Below the pieces are notes generated by a model. It was given only the letters and a program-made list of their open reading frames with translations. It ran no database searches and had not been told where the DNA came from. A stretch of DNA of 64,000 nucleotides. Source: Acidovorax sp. 1608163. Its GTDB lineage: Bacteria; Pseudomonadota; Gammaproteobacteria; Burkholderiales; Burkholderiaceae_C. The stretch covers positions 1,932,501 to 1,996,500 of the forward strand of contig NZ_CP033069.1 in NCBI RefSeq assembly GCF_003669015.1, read 5' to 3'. Positions 42,976 through 52,396 of this stretch are shown here, piece by piece (position 1 is the stretch's first letter; each line of letters starts with the position of its first letter). The position numbers and the translations under genes were made by a program.

Positions 42976-43385
42976 GGCGTCACGAGGGGGCGGGAGGTGG
43001 CGGTGGGGGCCATCAGCCCAGTGCGCTGCTTGAACCCATGCAAGGCCCCCGCGTCCCTGCCGCAGGGGCAGGCGACTGGGGGCGGGGAGGGGCGTTGCGC
43101 TTCGGTCGATGGGGTAAACACCGAATCATTGTCACCGTAAATTTGTGACTCTTGTACGAAGGAATGCGCTAGCCATCGTGCGCGCGGGCCGTGCCCAGGG
43201 CTGGGGTGTTGCGGCTACGCAAGGGCGCCGCCGCGGCCCGCAGGACGGAGAGGCCGCAGGGCCTCTGTGTTTTGTTACAAATGCACGGCGCCGGGTGCTG
43301 CTTTCACGCGACAGCCAATGCAGGCGCAATCCCCAAAAGCCCGATGCGGAGGACGGCCCATGTGGGCCGCCCGCAGATCGCTGCG
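42976..43385. other. Intergenic region upstream of the BLUF-like gene and downstream of tolC
   Basis: This 410-bp region contains the BLUF-gene promoter on its left side and the end of the tolC transcript on its right. The part at 43100-43170 is relatively AT-rich (ATCATTGTCACCGTAAATTT) and could be the promoter. I see no supported gene; open frames reading through it on the plus strand are antisense to tolC. Confidence 0.4.
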
Positions 43386-44765
43386 TCAGGGCTGCTTGGT
43401 GCCCGTGCCTGTTGCGCCTGTTGCCGGCGATGGGGCCAGCAAGCTGTTGATCCGGGCCACGTCTTCTTGGGTGAGCGTGCCAGCAGCCTGGCGCAGCTTC
43501 AGCGTGCCCAGCAGCACGTTGTAGCGGGCCTGGGCCAGGTCGCGCTTGGTTTGGTAGAGCTGGCTTTGGGCGTTGAGCACGTCGATGTTGATGCGCACGC
43601 CCACTTGGTAGCCCAGCTTGTTGGCGTCCAGGGCGCTTTGGCTGGAGGCCTCGGCCGCTTCCAGTGCCTGCACCTGCCCTTGGCCCGACTGCACACCAAA
43701 GAAGGCCGCACGGGTGGCTTGCGCCACGTTGCGGCGGGCGGTTTCCAGGTCGGCCTCGGCCTTGGTTTCCAGGGCCAGGGTTTCCTTGACGCGGTTTTGC
43801 ACCGAAAAGCCTGCAAACAACGGCAGGTTGAAGGCCACGCCCACGCTGGCCACGTTGGTGCGGCTGTTCACGCCGGGGGTGGTAACGGTACCCGTGGGGT
43901 TGCGGGTGATGTTGTAGCCCGCCTGCAAGTCCAGGGTGGGGCGGTGGCCGGTTTCGGCTTTCTTGGTTTCCAGCCGGGCAATGTCCAGCGCCATGGCGGC
44001 CTGGCGCACGCCGGGCTGCTGGTCGCGGGCCAGGTCCACCCAGTGGTTGACGTTGGCGGGCTCCACATTGGGCAATTGCACCGGTTGGGCCAGCGGCACG
44101 GGCTGGGCGTTGGTCACGCCCACCAGTTGGTCGAGTGCCAGCTTCTTCACGCGCAGGTCGTTTTCAGCGGCAATTTCCTGGGCGATCACCAGGTCGTAGC
44201 GGGCCTGGGCTTCGCGCGAATCGGTGACGGTGGAGGTGCCCACTTCAAAGTTGCGCTTGGCAGACGCCAGTTGCTCAGACACGGCCGTCTTTTGCGCCTG
44301 CACAAAGGCCAGGGTGTCTTGCGCTGCCAGCACGTCGAAATAGGCCTGGCTCACGCGCACCAGCAGGTCTTGCGTGGCCGCGTCCAGTTGGGCTTGGGCC
44401 ACATCCACGCCGCGCTGGCCTTGCTCCAGCGCAATGCGGTTGGCGGGGCGGTACAGCGGCTGCGAGGCGTTCACGCCCAGGGTCTGGGTGCTGGCCGTGC
44501 GTTCAATGTCGGGGCGGCTCACATCGGTCTGTGCCCGGGTCACCCCCGACGTGAGGGCGGCGCTGGGCAGCAGGCCTGCCTGAGCCTGGTCGGCGCGGCG
44601 TGCGGCGGCGTCCAGCTGTGCACGTGCTGCCTGCCAGGTGGTGTCGTAGGTGCGGGCTGATTCCACCAGCTCCGTCAGGCTCTGGGCATGCACCGGGGCG
44701 CACAGGGCTGCACTCAAAGCGGCGCCAAGCGCCAGTGTCAGGGAGGTGGGCCGAAAAGCTGTCAT
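43386..44765 (-). CDS. tolC: TolC-family outer-membrane channel protein
   Basis: The 459-aa protein has a signal peptide (ending near PVHAQS) and two repeats of the TolC alpha-barrel/beta-barrel fold. Typical sequences are LTELVESARTYDTTWQAAR, VSQAYFDVLAAQDTLAFVQA, KRNFEVGTSTVTDSREAQAR and YQVGVRINIDVLNAQSQLYQ. It forms the outer-membrane exit duct for RND or type I exporters. It is the last gene of a minus-strand run that begins with tetR and includes a membrane fusion protein and an RND pump, so it is probably that pump's channel. Confidence 0.95.
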   Translation of the reverse strand: MTAFRPTSLTLALGAALSAALCAPVHAQSLTELVESARTYDTTWQAARAQLDAAARRADQAQAGLLPSAALTSGVTRAQTDVSRPDIERTASTQTLGVNASQPLYRPANRIALEQGQRGVDVAQAQLDAATQDLLVRVSQAYFDVLAAQDTLAFVQAQKTAVSEQLASAKRNFEVGTSTVTDSREAQARYDLVIAQEIAAENDLRVKKLALDQLVGVTNAQPVPLAQPVQLPNVEPANVNHWVDLARDQQPGVRQAAMALDIARLETKKAETGHRPTLDLQAGYNITRNPTGTVTTPGVNSRTNVASVGVAFNLPLFAGFSVQNRVKETLALETKAEADLETARRNVAQATRAAFFGVQSGQGQVQALEAAEASSQSALDANKLGYQVGVRINIDVLNAQSQLYQTKRDLAQARYNVLLGTLKLRQAAGTLTQEDVARINSLLAPSPATGATGTGTKQP

Positions 44766-44822
44766 GAAAGTCCTCAGAGTGTCTGCACAAAAGGGATGGA
44801 AACGGCTTGCCGCAGGGCGGAA

Positions 44823-45164
44823 TCAGTAGCGGGGCACAGCGGGGTCGACTTCATGCGACCAGGCGTCAATGCCCCCTGAAATATTGGCCAGGTGTTCAAA
44901 CCCGTGCTGCTCTAAAAATGCAGCCACATTCATGCTGCGCATGCCGTGGTGGCACAGGCAGGCAATGGGCTGGTCTTTGGGCAGCTCGCTCAGGCGCCCG
45001 GGGATTTCGCCCATCGGGATGGCCCGCAGCTCGAACCCCTCGGCCCGCACACTGGCGGTTTGCAGCTCCCAGGGCTCGCGCACGTCCAGCACCAAGGGCT
45101 GGGTGCCCGCTGGGTTGGCGGCAAACCATTGCGCCAGTTGGGCAGGGCGAACGCGAGTGATCAT
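44823..45164 (-). CDS. Single-domain rhodanese-like sulfurtransferase
   Basis: The 113-aa protein is one rhodanese domain: LVLDVREPWELQTA (substrate loop), FELRAIPMGEIPGR, and the catalytic-Cys loop CLCHHGMRSMNVAAFL. The active-site Cys is present, so it can carry a persulfide; CHHGMRS is common in GlpE-like bacterial rhodaneses. It sits 23 bp after pcm and 57 bp before tolC on the same strand, an arrangement I recall from other betaproteobacteria. The physiological sulfur acceptor is unknown. Confidence 0.9.
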   Translation of the reverse strand: MITRVRPAQLAQWFAANPAGTQPLVLDVREPWELQTASVRAEGFELRAIPMGEIPGRLSELPKDQPIACLCHHGMRSMNVAAFLEQHGFEHLANISGGIDAWSHEVDPAVPRY

Positions 45165-45187
45165 GCAGAACTCCGAAGACGAGGGGG

Positions 45188-45901
45188 TTAGAACGAGAAG
45201 CTGGAAGGCTCAGGGAAGTTGACCAGGCGGGGGGCCGTGGTGTCCCAGGGGGAGGTGGTCACAAACCGGTCACCTTCGCGGCGAACCAGGGTGAACCGCA
45301 TCACGGGGTCGGTGCCCACCACGGCGCCCAGGCGGCCGCCGTCGCGCAGCAGGGCCAACAGGTTTTGTGGGACCTGGGCCACCGAGCCGCTGAGCAAAAT
45401 CACATCAAAAGGGCCGTCCGGCACTGCGTCACGGGCACCGTCACCCTGGCGCACGTCGGCGTTGTGCACACCAGCGTTGCGCAGGTTATCTTGCGCCATG
45501 TTGACCAGGGCGGGGTTGATTTCCAGGGACACGACGCGCTCTGCGCGGTGGGCCAGCAGGGCGGCCATGTAGCCCGAGCCCGCGCCAATCTCCAGCACGC
45601 GGTCGGTAGGCTGGATGCGCAGGTCTTGCAGAATGCGTGCTTCCAGGCGGGGTTGCAGCATGCTGTGGCCCTGGCGCACGGCTGCTTCGGCGTCGTCGCC
45701 CAGCAGGGGCACTTCAATGTCCATGAAAGCCAGGCTGCGGTGGGCTGCCGGCACAAAGTCTTCACGGCGCACGGCAGACAGCAGTTCCAGCACGTCGGCA
45801 TCCAGCACGTTCCAGGGCCGGATCTGTTGCTCGATCATGTTGTAGCGGGCCTGGGCGACGGGGTCGCTGATGTTGGCGGACGTGTTCAGTGGCAAATTCA
45901 T
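45188..45901 (-). CDS. pcm: Protein-L-isoaspartate O-methyltransferase-like protein
   Basis: The 237-aa protein has the PCMT SAM-binding motif VLEIGAGSGYMAALLAHRA, the N-terminal ARYNMIEQQIRPWNV block, and the substrate-recognition region REDFVPAAHRSLAFMDIEVPL. PCMT enzymes methylate isoaspartyl residues to start their repair. The ILLSGSVAQVPQNLLALLRDGG segment is family-like. The ATG at 45901 (MNLPLNTSAN) is preferred over longer readings. It is 25 bp downstream of the RND gene and upstream of the rhodanese gene. Confidence 0.9.
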   Translation of the reverse strand: MNLPLNTSANISDPVAQARYNMIEQQIRPWNVLDADVLELLSAVRREDFVPAAHRSLAFMDIEVPLLGDDAEAAVRQGHSMLQPRLEARILQDLRIQPTDRVLEIGAGSGYMAALLAHRAERVVSLEINPALVNMAQDNLRNAGVHNADVRQGDGARDAVPDGPFDVILLSGSVAQVPQNLLALLRDGGRLGAVVGTDPVMRFTLVRREGDRFVTTSPWDTTAPRLVNFPEPSSFSF

Positions 45902-45926
45902 CGAAGGTCTCCAGTGGGAGTGCGGG

Positions 45927-48900
45927 TCAGGACAAACCCTGAATTTTAGATGGCCCGGAGGCCGTTTGGCCGCGTCCCATCTTGCCAAGGGCCCAACGGG
46001 CCAGATCGTCCATATAGCAATACACCACAGGCACCACCACCAGCGTCAAAAGCGACGAGGTAATCACCCCGCCAATCACCGCCTGCCCCATGGGCGCACG
46101 CTGTTCTGCGCCCTCGGACAACGCAAACGCCAGCGGCACCATGCCGAAGATCATGGCCAGCGTGGTCATGAGGATGGGGCGCAGCCGCACACGGGCTGCC
46201 AGCAGCAGGGCTTCGGCACGGGGCAGGCCGGGCACGGTTTCGCCTGCGTCGTTCACATGTTCCTCGCGGGCGCGTATGGCGAAGTCCACCAGCAAGATGG
46301 CGTTCTTGGTGACCAGCCCCATGAGCATGACCACGCCGATGATGGAGAACATGGACAGCGTGGAGCGGAACATCAAGAGCGCCAGCACCACGCCAATGAG
46401 CGTGAGCGGCAGCGAGGTCATGAGCGCCAGTGGCTGCAAGAAACTCTTGAACTGGCTCGCCAGGATCATGTAAATGAAGATGATGGCCATGGCCAGCGCC
46501 GAGATGGCATAGCCAAACGACTCGGCCATGTTCTTGGTGGAGCCGCCGAACTGGTAGCGGTAGCCGGGTGGGAAGGCCATGGTGTCCAGCACCTTCTTGA
46601 TGTCGTTCGACACCTCGCCCGCCGAGCGCTGGGCCACGTTGGCGTTGATGGCCACCTCGCGCGTCAGATCGCGCCGGTTGATCTGGTTGGCGCCGGTGGA
46701 TTCGGTCACCCGGGCCACTTGGTTGAGCCGCACGATGCGGGTGGTGCCGTCGGCCGCTGTCAGCGCAAAGGGCAGTCGTTCCAGGTCTTGCGGGGTGGTG
46801 CGGGCCTCGGGGGCCAGGCGCACGTTCACGTCGTAGGTCTGGTCATCGGGGGCACGCCAGTTGCCCACCGTGGTGCCCGCCACCAGCGTGCGCAGCGAGG
46901 CGGCCATGGGCGCCACAGACAGGCCTAGGTCAGACGCCGCATCGCGCTTGACCTCCAGCGCCACCACGGGCTTGTCGGGCTTGGCGCTGCTGTCCAGGTC
47001 CACCAGGCCGGGAATGCCCTGGATTTTGGCCGTCACCACCTGGGTCAGCCGCTCCAGCTCTTTGAGGTCGGGGCCTTGCAGTGAAAACTCCACCTGCTTG
47101 TTGCCACCCACTGCATCCAGCAAACCCACGTGCGTGACGGTGATGCCGGGCACCTTGGCCAGTTGCTCGCGCAGCACGTCGGACATCTGGTCCACGCTGC
47201 GGCTGCGGTCTTTGCGGTCCACCAGACGCACATAGAGGCTGGCGTACATCTTGCCCTGTGCGTTGCCGGTATTGATTGTTGCCAGGGTGTAGCGCACCTC
47301 GGGCATCTGGCGCAGGATGCCTTCCACCTGGCGCGCCTTGGCCTCGGTGGCCTCCAGCGACGAGCCCACGGGCGTGTAGAAGTTGACGGTGGTTTCCGAA
47401 AAATCGGCCTTGGGCACAAATTCGGTGCCCAGCAACGGCACCATGAAGATGCTCAGCACAAAGATGCCCAGCGCAATGAACAGCGTGGCCAGCTTGTGCA
47501 CCAGCGACCAGCGCAGAAGGTGCTGGTAGCCCTCGGCCAGCGCGTCGGTGGCCCGGTCAAACCAGCCTGTGACGCGGCCAATGGTCTTGTCGTAGAGCGT
47601 GACAGGTGCGCCGTGCTGGCCGTGGGCATGGATGCTCGGGTCGTGCCAGATGCTCGACAGCATCGGGTCGAGCGTGAAGCTCACGAACATCGAAATCATC
47701 ACCGCCGCGACGATGGTGATACCGAACTCGTGGAAGAACTTGCCGATGATGCCGCCCATGAACCCGATGGGCATGAACACCGCCACGATGGACAGCGTGG
47801 TGGCCAGCACGGCCAGGCCAATTTCTTGTGTGCCGTCCATGGCTGCGGCATACGCGCCTTTGCCCATCTGCACATGGCGCACGATGTTCTCGCGCACCAC
47901 GATGGCGTCGTCGATCAGCAGGCCCACGCACAGAGAGAGCGCCATCAGTGTGATCATGTTGATGGTGAAGCCAAACATGTTCATGAACAGGAACGTGCCG
48001 ATCAACGCGATGGGCAAGGTCAGCCCCGTGATGACGGTGGAGCGCCACGAGTTCAGGAACAAAAATACGATGAGCACCGTGAGTGCGGCGCCTTCGATCA
48101 GCGTCTGGCGCACGTTGTTCACCGCCACGCGGATGGGGCGTGCGCTGTCGCCAATCACCTCCAGGCGCACGCCAGGGGGCAACTGCTTGCGGATGTCCAG
48201 CACCGCCGCGTTGAGGCCATCGACCACCTCGATGGTGTTGTCGCCCTGCGCCTTTTGCACCGACAGCAGCAGGGTGCGCTGGCCGTTGTACAGGGCCAGG
48301 CTCTCCACTTCTTGTGCGCCATCGTTCACCCGGGCGACCTGGTCGAGCCGGATGGGCGCGCCTGCGCTGGCCTGGCCCGTGGCTGGCGCGCCTTTGCGGG
48401 CCACGATGATGCGGCCGAAGTCTTCGGGGCGCTGCATGCGCGCGTCAATTTGCACCACGCGCTCTTGGGCAAGCGAGCGGATGGCGCCCACAGGCAAGTC
48501 CTGGTTTTCGTTGCGCACGGCGGCAACCACCTGGTCGGGCGTCACGCCGAACGTTTCCAGCGCTTGCGGGTTCAGGTAGATGTTGATTTCGCGCTTGGTG
48601 GCGCCCACCAGGTTCACGGCTCCCACGCCGCGCACGTTTTCCAGGCGCTTTTTCAGCACTTGCTCGGCCCAGGTGGTCAGCTCTACGGCAGAGGGCGCGG
48701 CGGCACCGGCCGTGGCCCCGGCTGTGTCGTCGGGCAGCACGGCCAGCGACCACACGGCGCGGCTGGCCGGGTCAAAGCGCAGCACGCGGGGCTCTTTCAC
48801 TTCGGTGCGCAGATTGGGGCGCACGGTAGCCACTTTCTCGCGCACGTCTTCGGCGGCCTTGCGCCCGTCAATGTGCAGCTGGAACTCGATGATCACTACC

Positions 48901-49166
48901 GCCGTGCCCTCGTAGCTGCGGGAGGTGAGGGCGTTGATGCCCGCAATCGAGTTAACGCCTTCTTCGATCTTCTTGGTGACCTCGCTCTCCACAATCTCGG
49001 GCGAGGCGCCGGGGTAGTCCACCGTCACCACCACCACCGGGAAGTCGATGTTGGGAAACTGGTCCACCTTCAGGCGCTGGTAAGAGAACAGGCCCAGCAC
49101 CACGATGGCTAGCATCACCATGGTGGCGAACACGGGGTTTTTGAGGCTGACTTTGGTGAACCACAT
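45927..49166 (-). CDS. RND-family efflux transporter permease (HAE-1 type)
   Basis: The 1079-aa inner-membrane pump has twelve transmembrane segments and two large periplasmic domains, the AcrB architecture. It begins MWFTKVSLKNPVFATMVMLA. The proton-relay Asp pair lies in LCVGLLIDDAIVVRENI, and the matching Lys is in MLMGLVTKNAILLVDFA. It should move hydrophobic drugs or metabolites from the periplasm and inner membrane to the outer-membrane duct. The membrane fusion protein is directly upstream (17-bp gap), and tolC lies further down the same strand. The exact substrate is not predictable. Confidence 0.95.
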   Translation of the reverse strand: MWFTKVSLKNPVFATMVMLAIVVLGLFSYQRLKVDQFPNIDFPVVVVTVDYPGASPEIVESEVTKKIEEGVNSIAGINALTSRSYEGTAVVIIEFQLHIDGRKAAEDVREKVATVRPNLRTEVKEPRVLRFDPASRAVWSLAVLPDDTAGATAGAAAPSAVELTTWAEQVLKKRLENVRGVGAVNLVGATKREINIYLNPQALETFGVTPDQVVAAVRNENQDLPVGAIRSLAQERVVQIDARMQRPEDFGRIIVARKGAPATGQASAGAPIRLDQVARVNDGAQEVESLALYNGQRTLLLSVQKAQGDNTIEVVDGLNAAVLDIRKQLPPGVRLEVIGDSARPIRVAVNNVRQTLIEGAALTVLIVFLFLNSWRSTVITGLTLPIALIGTFLFMNMFGFTINMITLMALSLCVGLLIDDAIVVRENIVRHVQMGKGAYAAAMDGTQEIGLAVLATTLSIVAVFMPIGFMGGIIGKFFHEFGITIVAAVMISMFVSFTLDPMLSSIWHDPSIHAHGQHGAPVTLYDKTIGRVTGWFDRATDALAEGYQHLLRWSLVHKLATLFIALGIFVLSIFMVPLLGTEFVPKADFSETTVNFYTPVGSSLEATEAKARQVEGILRQMPEVRYTLATINTGNAQGKMYASLYVRLVDRKDRSRSVDQMSDVLREQLAKVPGITVTHVGLLDAVGGNKQVEFSLQGPDLKELERLTQVVTAKIQGIPGLVDLDSSAKPDKPVVALEVKRDAASDLGLSVAPMAASLRTLVAGTTVGNWRAPDDQTYDVNVRLAPEARTTPQDLERLPFALTAADGTTRIVRLNQVARVTESTGANQINRRDLTREVAINANVAQRSAGEVSNDIKKVLDTMAFPPGYRYQFGGSTKNMAESFGYAISALAMAIIFIYMILASQFKSFLQPLALMTSLPLTLIGVVLALLMFRSTLSMFSIIGVVMLMGLVTKNAILLVDFAIRAREEHVNDAGETVPGLPRAEALLLAARVRLRPILMTTLAMIFGMVPLAFALSEGAEQRAPMGQAVIGGVITSSLLTLVVVPVVYCYMDDLARWALGKMGRGQTASGPSKIQGLS

Positions 49167-49183
49167 GGCGATGGACCTGCGGG

Positions 49184-50407
49184 TTACCGGACCGTGGTCG
49201 ATGCCGCGCTGGCTGGCGCTGCCGCCACTGGGGCTGCGCTGGCTGCCGCGCCTGGAGCGGTGGCGACCGCCGTGCCTTCACGCAGTGGCCCAATGCGCCC
49301 GGCAACCACCGAGGTGCCTGCAGGCACGCCTTCAATCGCCACCAGGGTTTGGCCCTGCACCACGGCACGCAGGCCGGGCGTGACGGGGCGGTGCACCACG
49401 CGCCTGTTTTCCACGGCCTGGACATAAGGGCGGGGCTTGTCGGTGCGCACGGCGTCCAGCTCCACCGCCAGCACCTGGGCCTGGCCGGTGGTCAGCAGCC
49501 CTTGCACAAACAGGCCCTGGCGCAGGGCTGTGGCTGCATTGCCGGGTGCGCCGGACGTGGGTGTGTTGTTGGCATCCACCCGCAGGTACACCGGCACCGT
49601 GCGGTTGCCTGCTTGTGCGCTGGGGTTGATACGCACCACGGTGGCCGTGACGCCTTGCTTAGAGCCTTCCAGCTCCAGCTGGGCTTTTTGGCCCACGCGC
49701 ACGGCCAGAGAGTCTGCGGGGCTGAGCAGGGCTTCAAGCTCCAGGCGGCTGGAATCCACCACCTCCAGCACCCGCCCGTCCAGCGCCATACGCTCGCCCG
49801 GCTGGGCCAGGCGCTGGGCCACCTGCCCGGCAATGGGGCTGCGCAGCACCGTGTCGTCCAGCGCCTTGCGGGCCACATCGGCCGCGGCACGGGCGGCTTC
49901 GTAGGTGGCTTGGGCTGACTGCAGGCTGGCTTGCGAGTTGACCAGCGCAGTGGAGGAGATGAAACCCTGATCCACCAGGGCCTTGTTGTTGTCGAGCTGG
50001 CGCCGGTTGATGTCCACCTGGGCCTTGGCGGCGTCGGCCTGTTGCTGGGCCTGGCGCAGGCGGGCTTGCGATTCGGTCGGGTCAATGCGCGCCACCACCT
50101 GGCCTGCGCGCACGCTGTCGCCCTCGCGCAGGGTCAGCCCTTGCAGCTCGCCCGCCACGCGGGCCTTGATCATGGCCGAGTCCACCGCCCGCAGCGCGCC
50201 CGATACGGGCACCCCCAGCGCCAGGCTGTGGGCTTGCACGGTGATCACCTCGCTTGCCGCCAGTTGCAGCGGTGCCGCTTCACGCTGGCTGCTGGCTTCG
50301 GCCAGTGCTTTTTGCTGGGCCTGCCGCGCCGCCATGGCACGCCACACGCCCAGGCCCAGCAGCACAACAACCAGGCCAGCGGCCGTCCAGGTGATCCAGC
50401 GTTTCAT
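49184..50407 (-). CDS. RND efflux periplasmic adaptor (membrane fusion protein)
   Basis: The 407-aa HlyD/AcrA-family adaptor has an N-terminal membrane anchor (WTAAGLVVVLLGLGVW) and a barrel-sandwich lipoyl-like domain (GVPVSGALRAVDSAMIKARV, GEL at the turn, VRAGQVVARIDPTES). An alpha-hairpin rich in Ala and Gln follows, then a second lipoyl half (LRSPIAGQVAQRLAQPGERM) and beta-barrel domains. It bridges the RND pump and a TolC channel. It overlaps neither neighbour but is 5 bp from the tetR stop, which implies one operon. Confidence 0.94.
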   Translation of the reverse strand: MKRWITWTAAGLVVVLLGLGVWRAMAARQAQQKALAEASSQREAAPLQLAASEVITVQAHSLALGVPVSGALRAVDSAMIKARVAGELQGLTLREGDSVRAGQVVARIDPTESQARLRQAQQQADAAKAQVDINRRQLDNNKALVDQGFISSTALVNSQASLQSAQATYEAARAAADVARKALDDTVLRSPIAGQVAQRLAQPGERMALDGRVLEVVDSSRLELEALLSPADSLAVRVGQKAQLELEGSKQGVTATVVRINPSAQAGNRTVPVYLRVDANNTPTSGAPGNAATALRQGLFVQGLLTTGQAQVLAVELDAVRTDKPRPYVQAVENRRVVHRPVTPGLRAVVQGQTLVAIEGVPAGTSVVAGRIGPLREGTAVATAPGAAASAAPVAAAPASAASTTVR

Positions 50408-50412
50408 GGGGG

Positions 50413-51105
50413 TCAGGTGTGGGTGGGGGAAGGGCCTGGGGCAGGGCGCACGCACAGGCCATGCAGGATGTTGTCAATCTGCGTGCGGATGTACTGCTCG
50501 GGCTTGAAGTTCTCGTCGGGCAAAGAGCACGGGCCCATAGAGTTGTTCCACAGCATCAGGAACATCATGGGCGCCAGCACGATGTAGGTGCCGTAGTCCA
50601 GGTCCATCTCGCGGAACTCGCCGCGCTCCATGCCGCGCTGCAAAATGCGCCGGATGAGCGCACGGCCGGGCAAAATCACCTCTTGCTGGTAGAACTGCGC
50701 GATCTCCGGGAAGTTCTGGGCCTCGCTGAACATCAGCTTGGTGATGCCCGACGCTTTGGTGGCGCCAATGCGCTCCCACCAGACCTGGTAGCAGTAAGTC
50801 AGTACCTCGCTGGTAGTGCCGACAAAGGTTTGCAGGTCGGTGTTCCATTCGGCAAAGCGGCCCACAATGTTCTCGCGCACCACGGCTTTGAACAGTTCTT
50901 CCTTGCTGGGAAAGTACAAAAACAGCGTGCCCTTGGACACCCCGGCGCGGGCGGCCACCTCGTCCACCCGCGTGGCGGCAAAGCCTTTTTCGACAAACAA
51001 ATCCAGCGCCGCCTCCAGCAATTCGCCAGGGCGCGCTTCTTTGCGTCGGCTGCGTTTGGGGGCAGCTTCGCTGGCGGTGGGGTCGTTCAAAGGATTACGG
51101 GGCAT
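50413..51105 (-). CDS. TetR/AcrR-family repressor of the adjacent efflux operon
   Basis: The 230-aa regulator has an N-terminal helix-turn-helix (ATRVDEVAARAGVSKGTLFL, then YFPSKEELFKAVV) and a C-terminal ligand-binding domain of the TetR_C type (YCYQVWWERIGATKASGI). A 22-bp palindrome begins 4 bp upstream of its ATG and probably binds it. Being the first gene of tetR-MFP-RND, it is likely autoregulated and represses the pump until an inducer binds. Confidence 0.93.
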   Translation of the reverse strand: MPRNPLNDPTASEAAPKRSRRKEARPGELLEAALDLFVEKGFAATRVDEVAARAGVSKGTLFLYFPSKEELFKAVVRENIVGRFAEWNTDLQTFVGTTSEVLTYCYQVWWERIGATKASGITKLMFSEAQNFPEIAQFYQQEVILPGRALIRRILQRGMERGEFREMDLDYGTYIVLAPMMFLMLWNNSMGPCSLPDENFKPEQYIRTQIDNILHGLCVRPAPGPSPTHT

Positions 51106-51108
51106 TTT

Positions 51109-51130
51109 TTACTGACTGACTGGTTAGTAA
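51109..51130 (-). promoter_or_regulatory. Candidate TetR operator
   Basis: TTACTGACTGACTGGTTAGT-AA is an interrupted palindrome (arms TTACTnAC and GTnAGTAA) just upstream of the tetR start. This size and position are normal for TetR autorepression. Confidence 0.7.
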
Positions 51131-51243
51131 TGTAGCAATCGCCCCTGGTGCCGTCAATCTGGTTTCTTGGAGGGAGATCGTTGCTGGCCTCAGGGGTTAT
51201 CGAGAGCGATAAATAATGGGCCCGACTACCGAGGAAACAAGCC

Positions 51244-51780
51244 ATGACCTTGCAAACTATCACCCTGGGCGGGGGCTGCTTTTGGTGCACCGAAGCCGTG
51301 TTTGACCGTGTGCGCGGCATCACCGATGTGGAAAGCGGCTACACCAACGGCCACACCGTGAAACCCAGCTACGAGCAAATTTGCGAAGGCGACACCGGCC
51401 ACGCCGAGGTGGTGCGCCTGACCTTCGATGCCGATGAGATCAGCCTGGAAGAGATTCTGGAAATCTTCTTTCACACCCACGACCCGACCACGTTGAACCG
51501 CCAGGGCAACGATGTGGGCACGCAGTACCGCAGCGGCATCTATTACGAGAGCCCGGCGCACGCAGAGATTGCCAACACCATGCTTCGCCAGATGACCCAG
51601 GACAAGGTGTTTGCCGCCCCCATCACCACCGAGGTGAAGCCGTTGGACAACTACAGCACGGCTGAGGCCTACCACCAGGACTACTTTGCCAACCACCCCA
51701 ACGCGGGCTACTGCGCCTTTGTGGTGGGTCCCAAGGTGGAGAAGTTTCGCAAGACGTTTGTGCGCTATCTGAAGGGGTGA
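51244..51780 (+). CDS. msrA: Peptide-methionine (S)-S-oxide reductase
   Basis: MsrA reduces methionine-S-sulfoxide in proteins and free methionine. The 178-aa product has the catalytic motif GGGCFWCTEAVF, with nucleophile C12 and second Cys C15. The conserved segments HTHDPTTLNRQGNDVGTQYR and YSTAEAYHQDYFANHP are intact, and there is no signal peptide. A divergent promoter region shared with tetR lies upstream. It converges with nothing and is followed by the Fur-family gene on the same strand. Confidence 0.97.
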   Translation: MTLQTITLGGGCFWCTEAVFDRVRGITDVESGYTNGHTVKPSYEQICEGDTGHAEVVRLTFDADEISLEEILEIFFHTHDPTTLNRQGNDVGTQYRSGIYYESPAHAEIANTMLRQMTQDKVFAAPITTEVKPLDNYSTAEAYHQDYFANHPNAGYCAFVVGPKVEKFRKTFVRYLKG

Positions 51781-51855
51781 TTGCCAAGGGGCAATGGCCA
51801 CGGGAGTGATTTCTCCCGTTCAGGCCTGGGCTTTTGTGGCAGCTGTGTCGGTGCA

Positions 51856-51876
51856 TAATGCAACCCAATTGCGTTA
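51856..51876 (+). promoter_or_regulatory. Candidate Fur/Zur-type operator
   Basis: TAATGCAA-CCCAA-TTGCGTTA is a 21-bp inverted repeat with seven of eight arm positions paired. It sits 35 bp before the ATG of the Fur-family gene. Zur-type sites I know share the AATGCAA/TTGCATT flavour, but the match to a defined consensus is inference. Confidence 0.5.
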
Positions 51877-51910
51877 ATGGGGTGCTGCATTGGCCCCAAC
51901 CTTGTCCCCC

Positions 51911-52396
51911 ATGCCCGTCTCCTCGTCCCCATTGCTGGCTCAGCCCACGGCCTGGGCTCTTCCTCCTGGCATGCGCGCCACCCGCGCGACGCGGGCCTTG
52001 GCACTGCTGTATGCGGACCAGCCCCATGCGGCGTGGTCTGAAGCCGAGGTGGAGGCGGCACTGGCTGCAGCGGGTGCCCCGGTGAACCGGGTCACCGTCT
52101 ACCGCATGCTCGACCGCTTTGCCGCTGCTGGCTTGCTGCTCAAGCAGGTGGATGCCGCCCGCGTGACGCGCTATGCGCTCGCGCCGCAGGGCGAAGAGGG
52201 CGCTGCCCCCCGTTTTGAATGTGACGATTGCCACCGCCAGTTCCGCCTGTCGCAAGGCGCGGCCCCGGTGCAGTCGGCCTTGCAAGAGGTGTTGCAGGCG
52301 CTGGCGTCTGCCGGGCACGAGGGGCTGGCGGTGGACATTGCCGTGCGCGGGCGCTGCGCGGGCTGCGCGCACCCAGGCGCTGGGGCCGCCGCATGA
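51911..52396 (+). CDS. Fur-family regulator, probably zinc-responsive (Zur-like)
   Basis: The 161-aa protein has a winged-helix domain ([32 protein letters not shown]) and a dimerisation domain with two zinc-binding CxxC pairs ([10 protein letters not shown] and GRCAGCAH), as in Fur, Zur and PerR proteins. Its neighbours (ABC transporter, DUF3299 protein, ZnuD-like receptor) suggest zinc rather than iron. The ATG at 51911 ([10 protein letters not shown]) is chosen over a TTG at 51890. Its stop overlaps the ABC ATPase start (ATGA), so the two are coupled. Confidence 0.85.
   Translation: MPVSSSPLLAQPTAWALPPGMRATRATRALALLYADQPHAAWSEAEVEAALAAAGAPVNRVTVYRMLDRFAAAGLLLKQVDAARVTRYALAPQGEEGAAPRFECDDCHRQFRLSQGAAPVQSALQEVLQALASAGHEGLAVDIAVRGRCAGCAHPGAGAAA

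Noticed and set aside
47130..49112. 660-codon ORF antisense to the RND pump
   Set aside because: His-rich shadow of conserved transmembrane codons; no family features.
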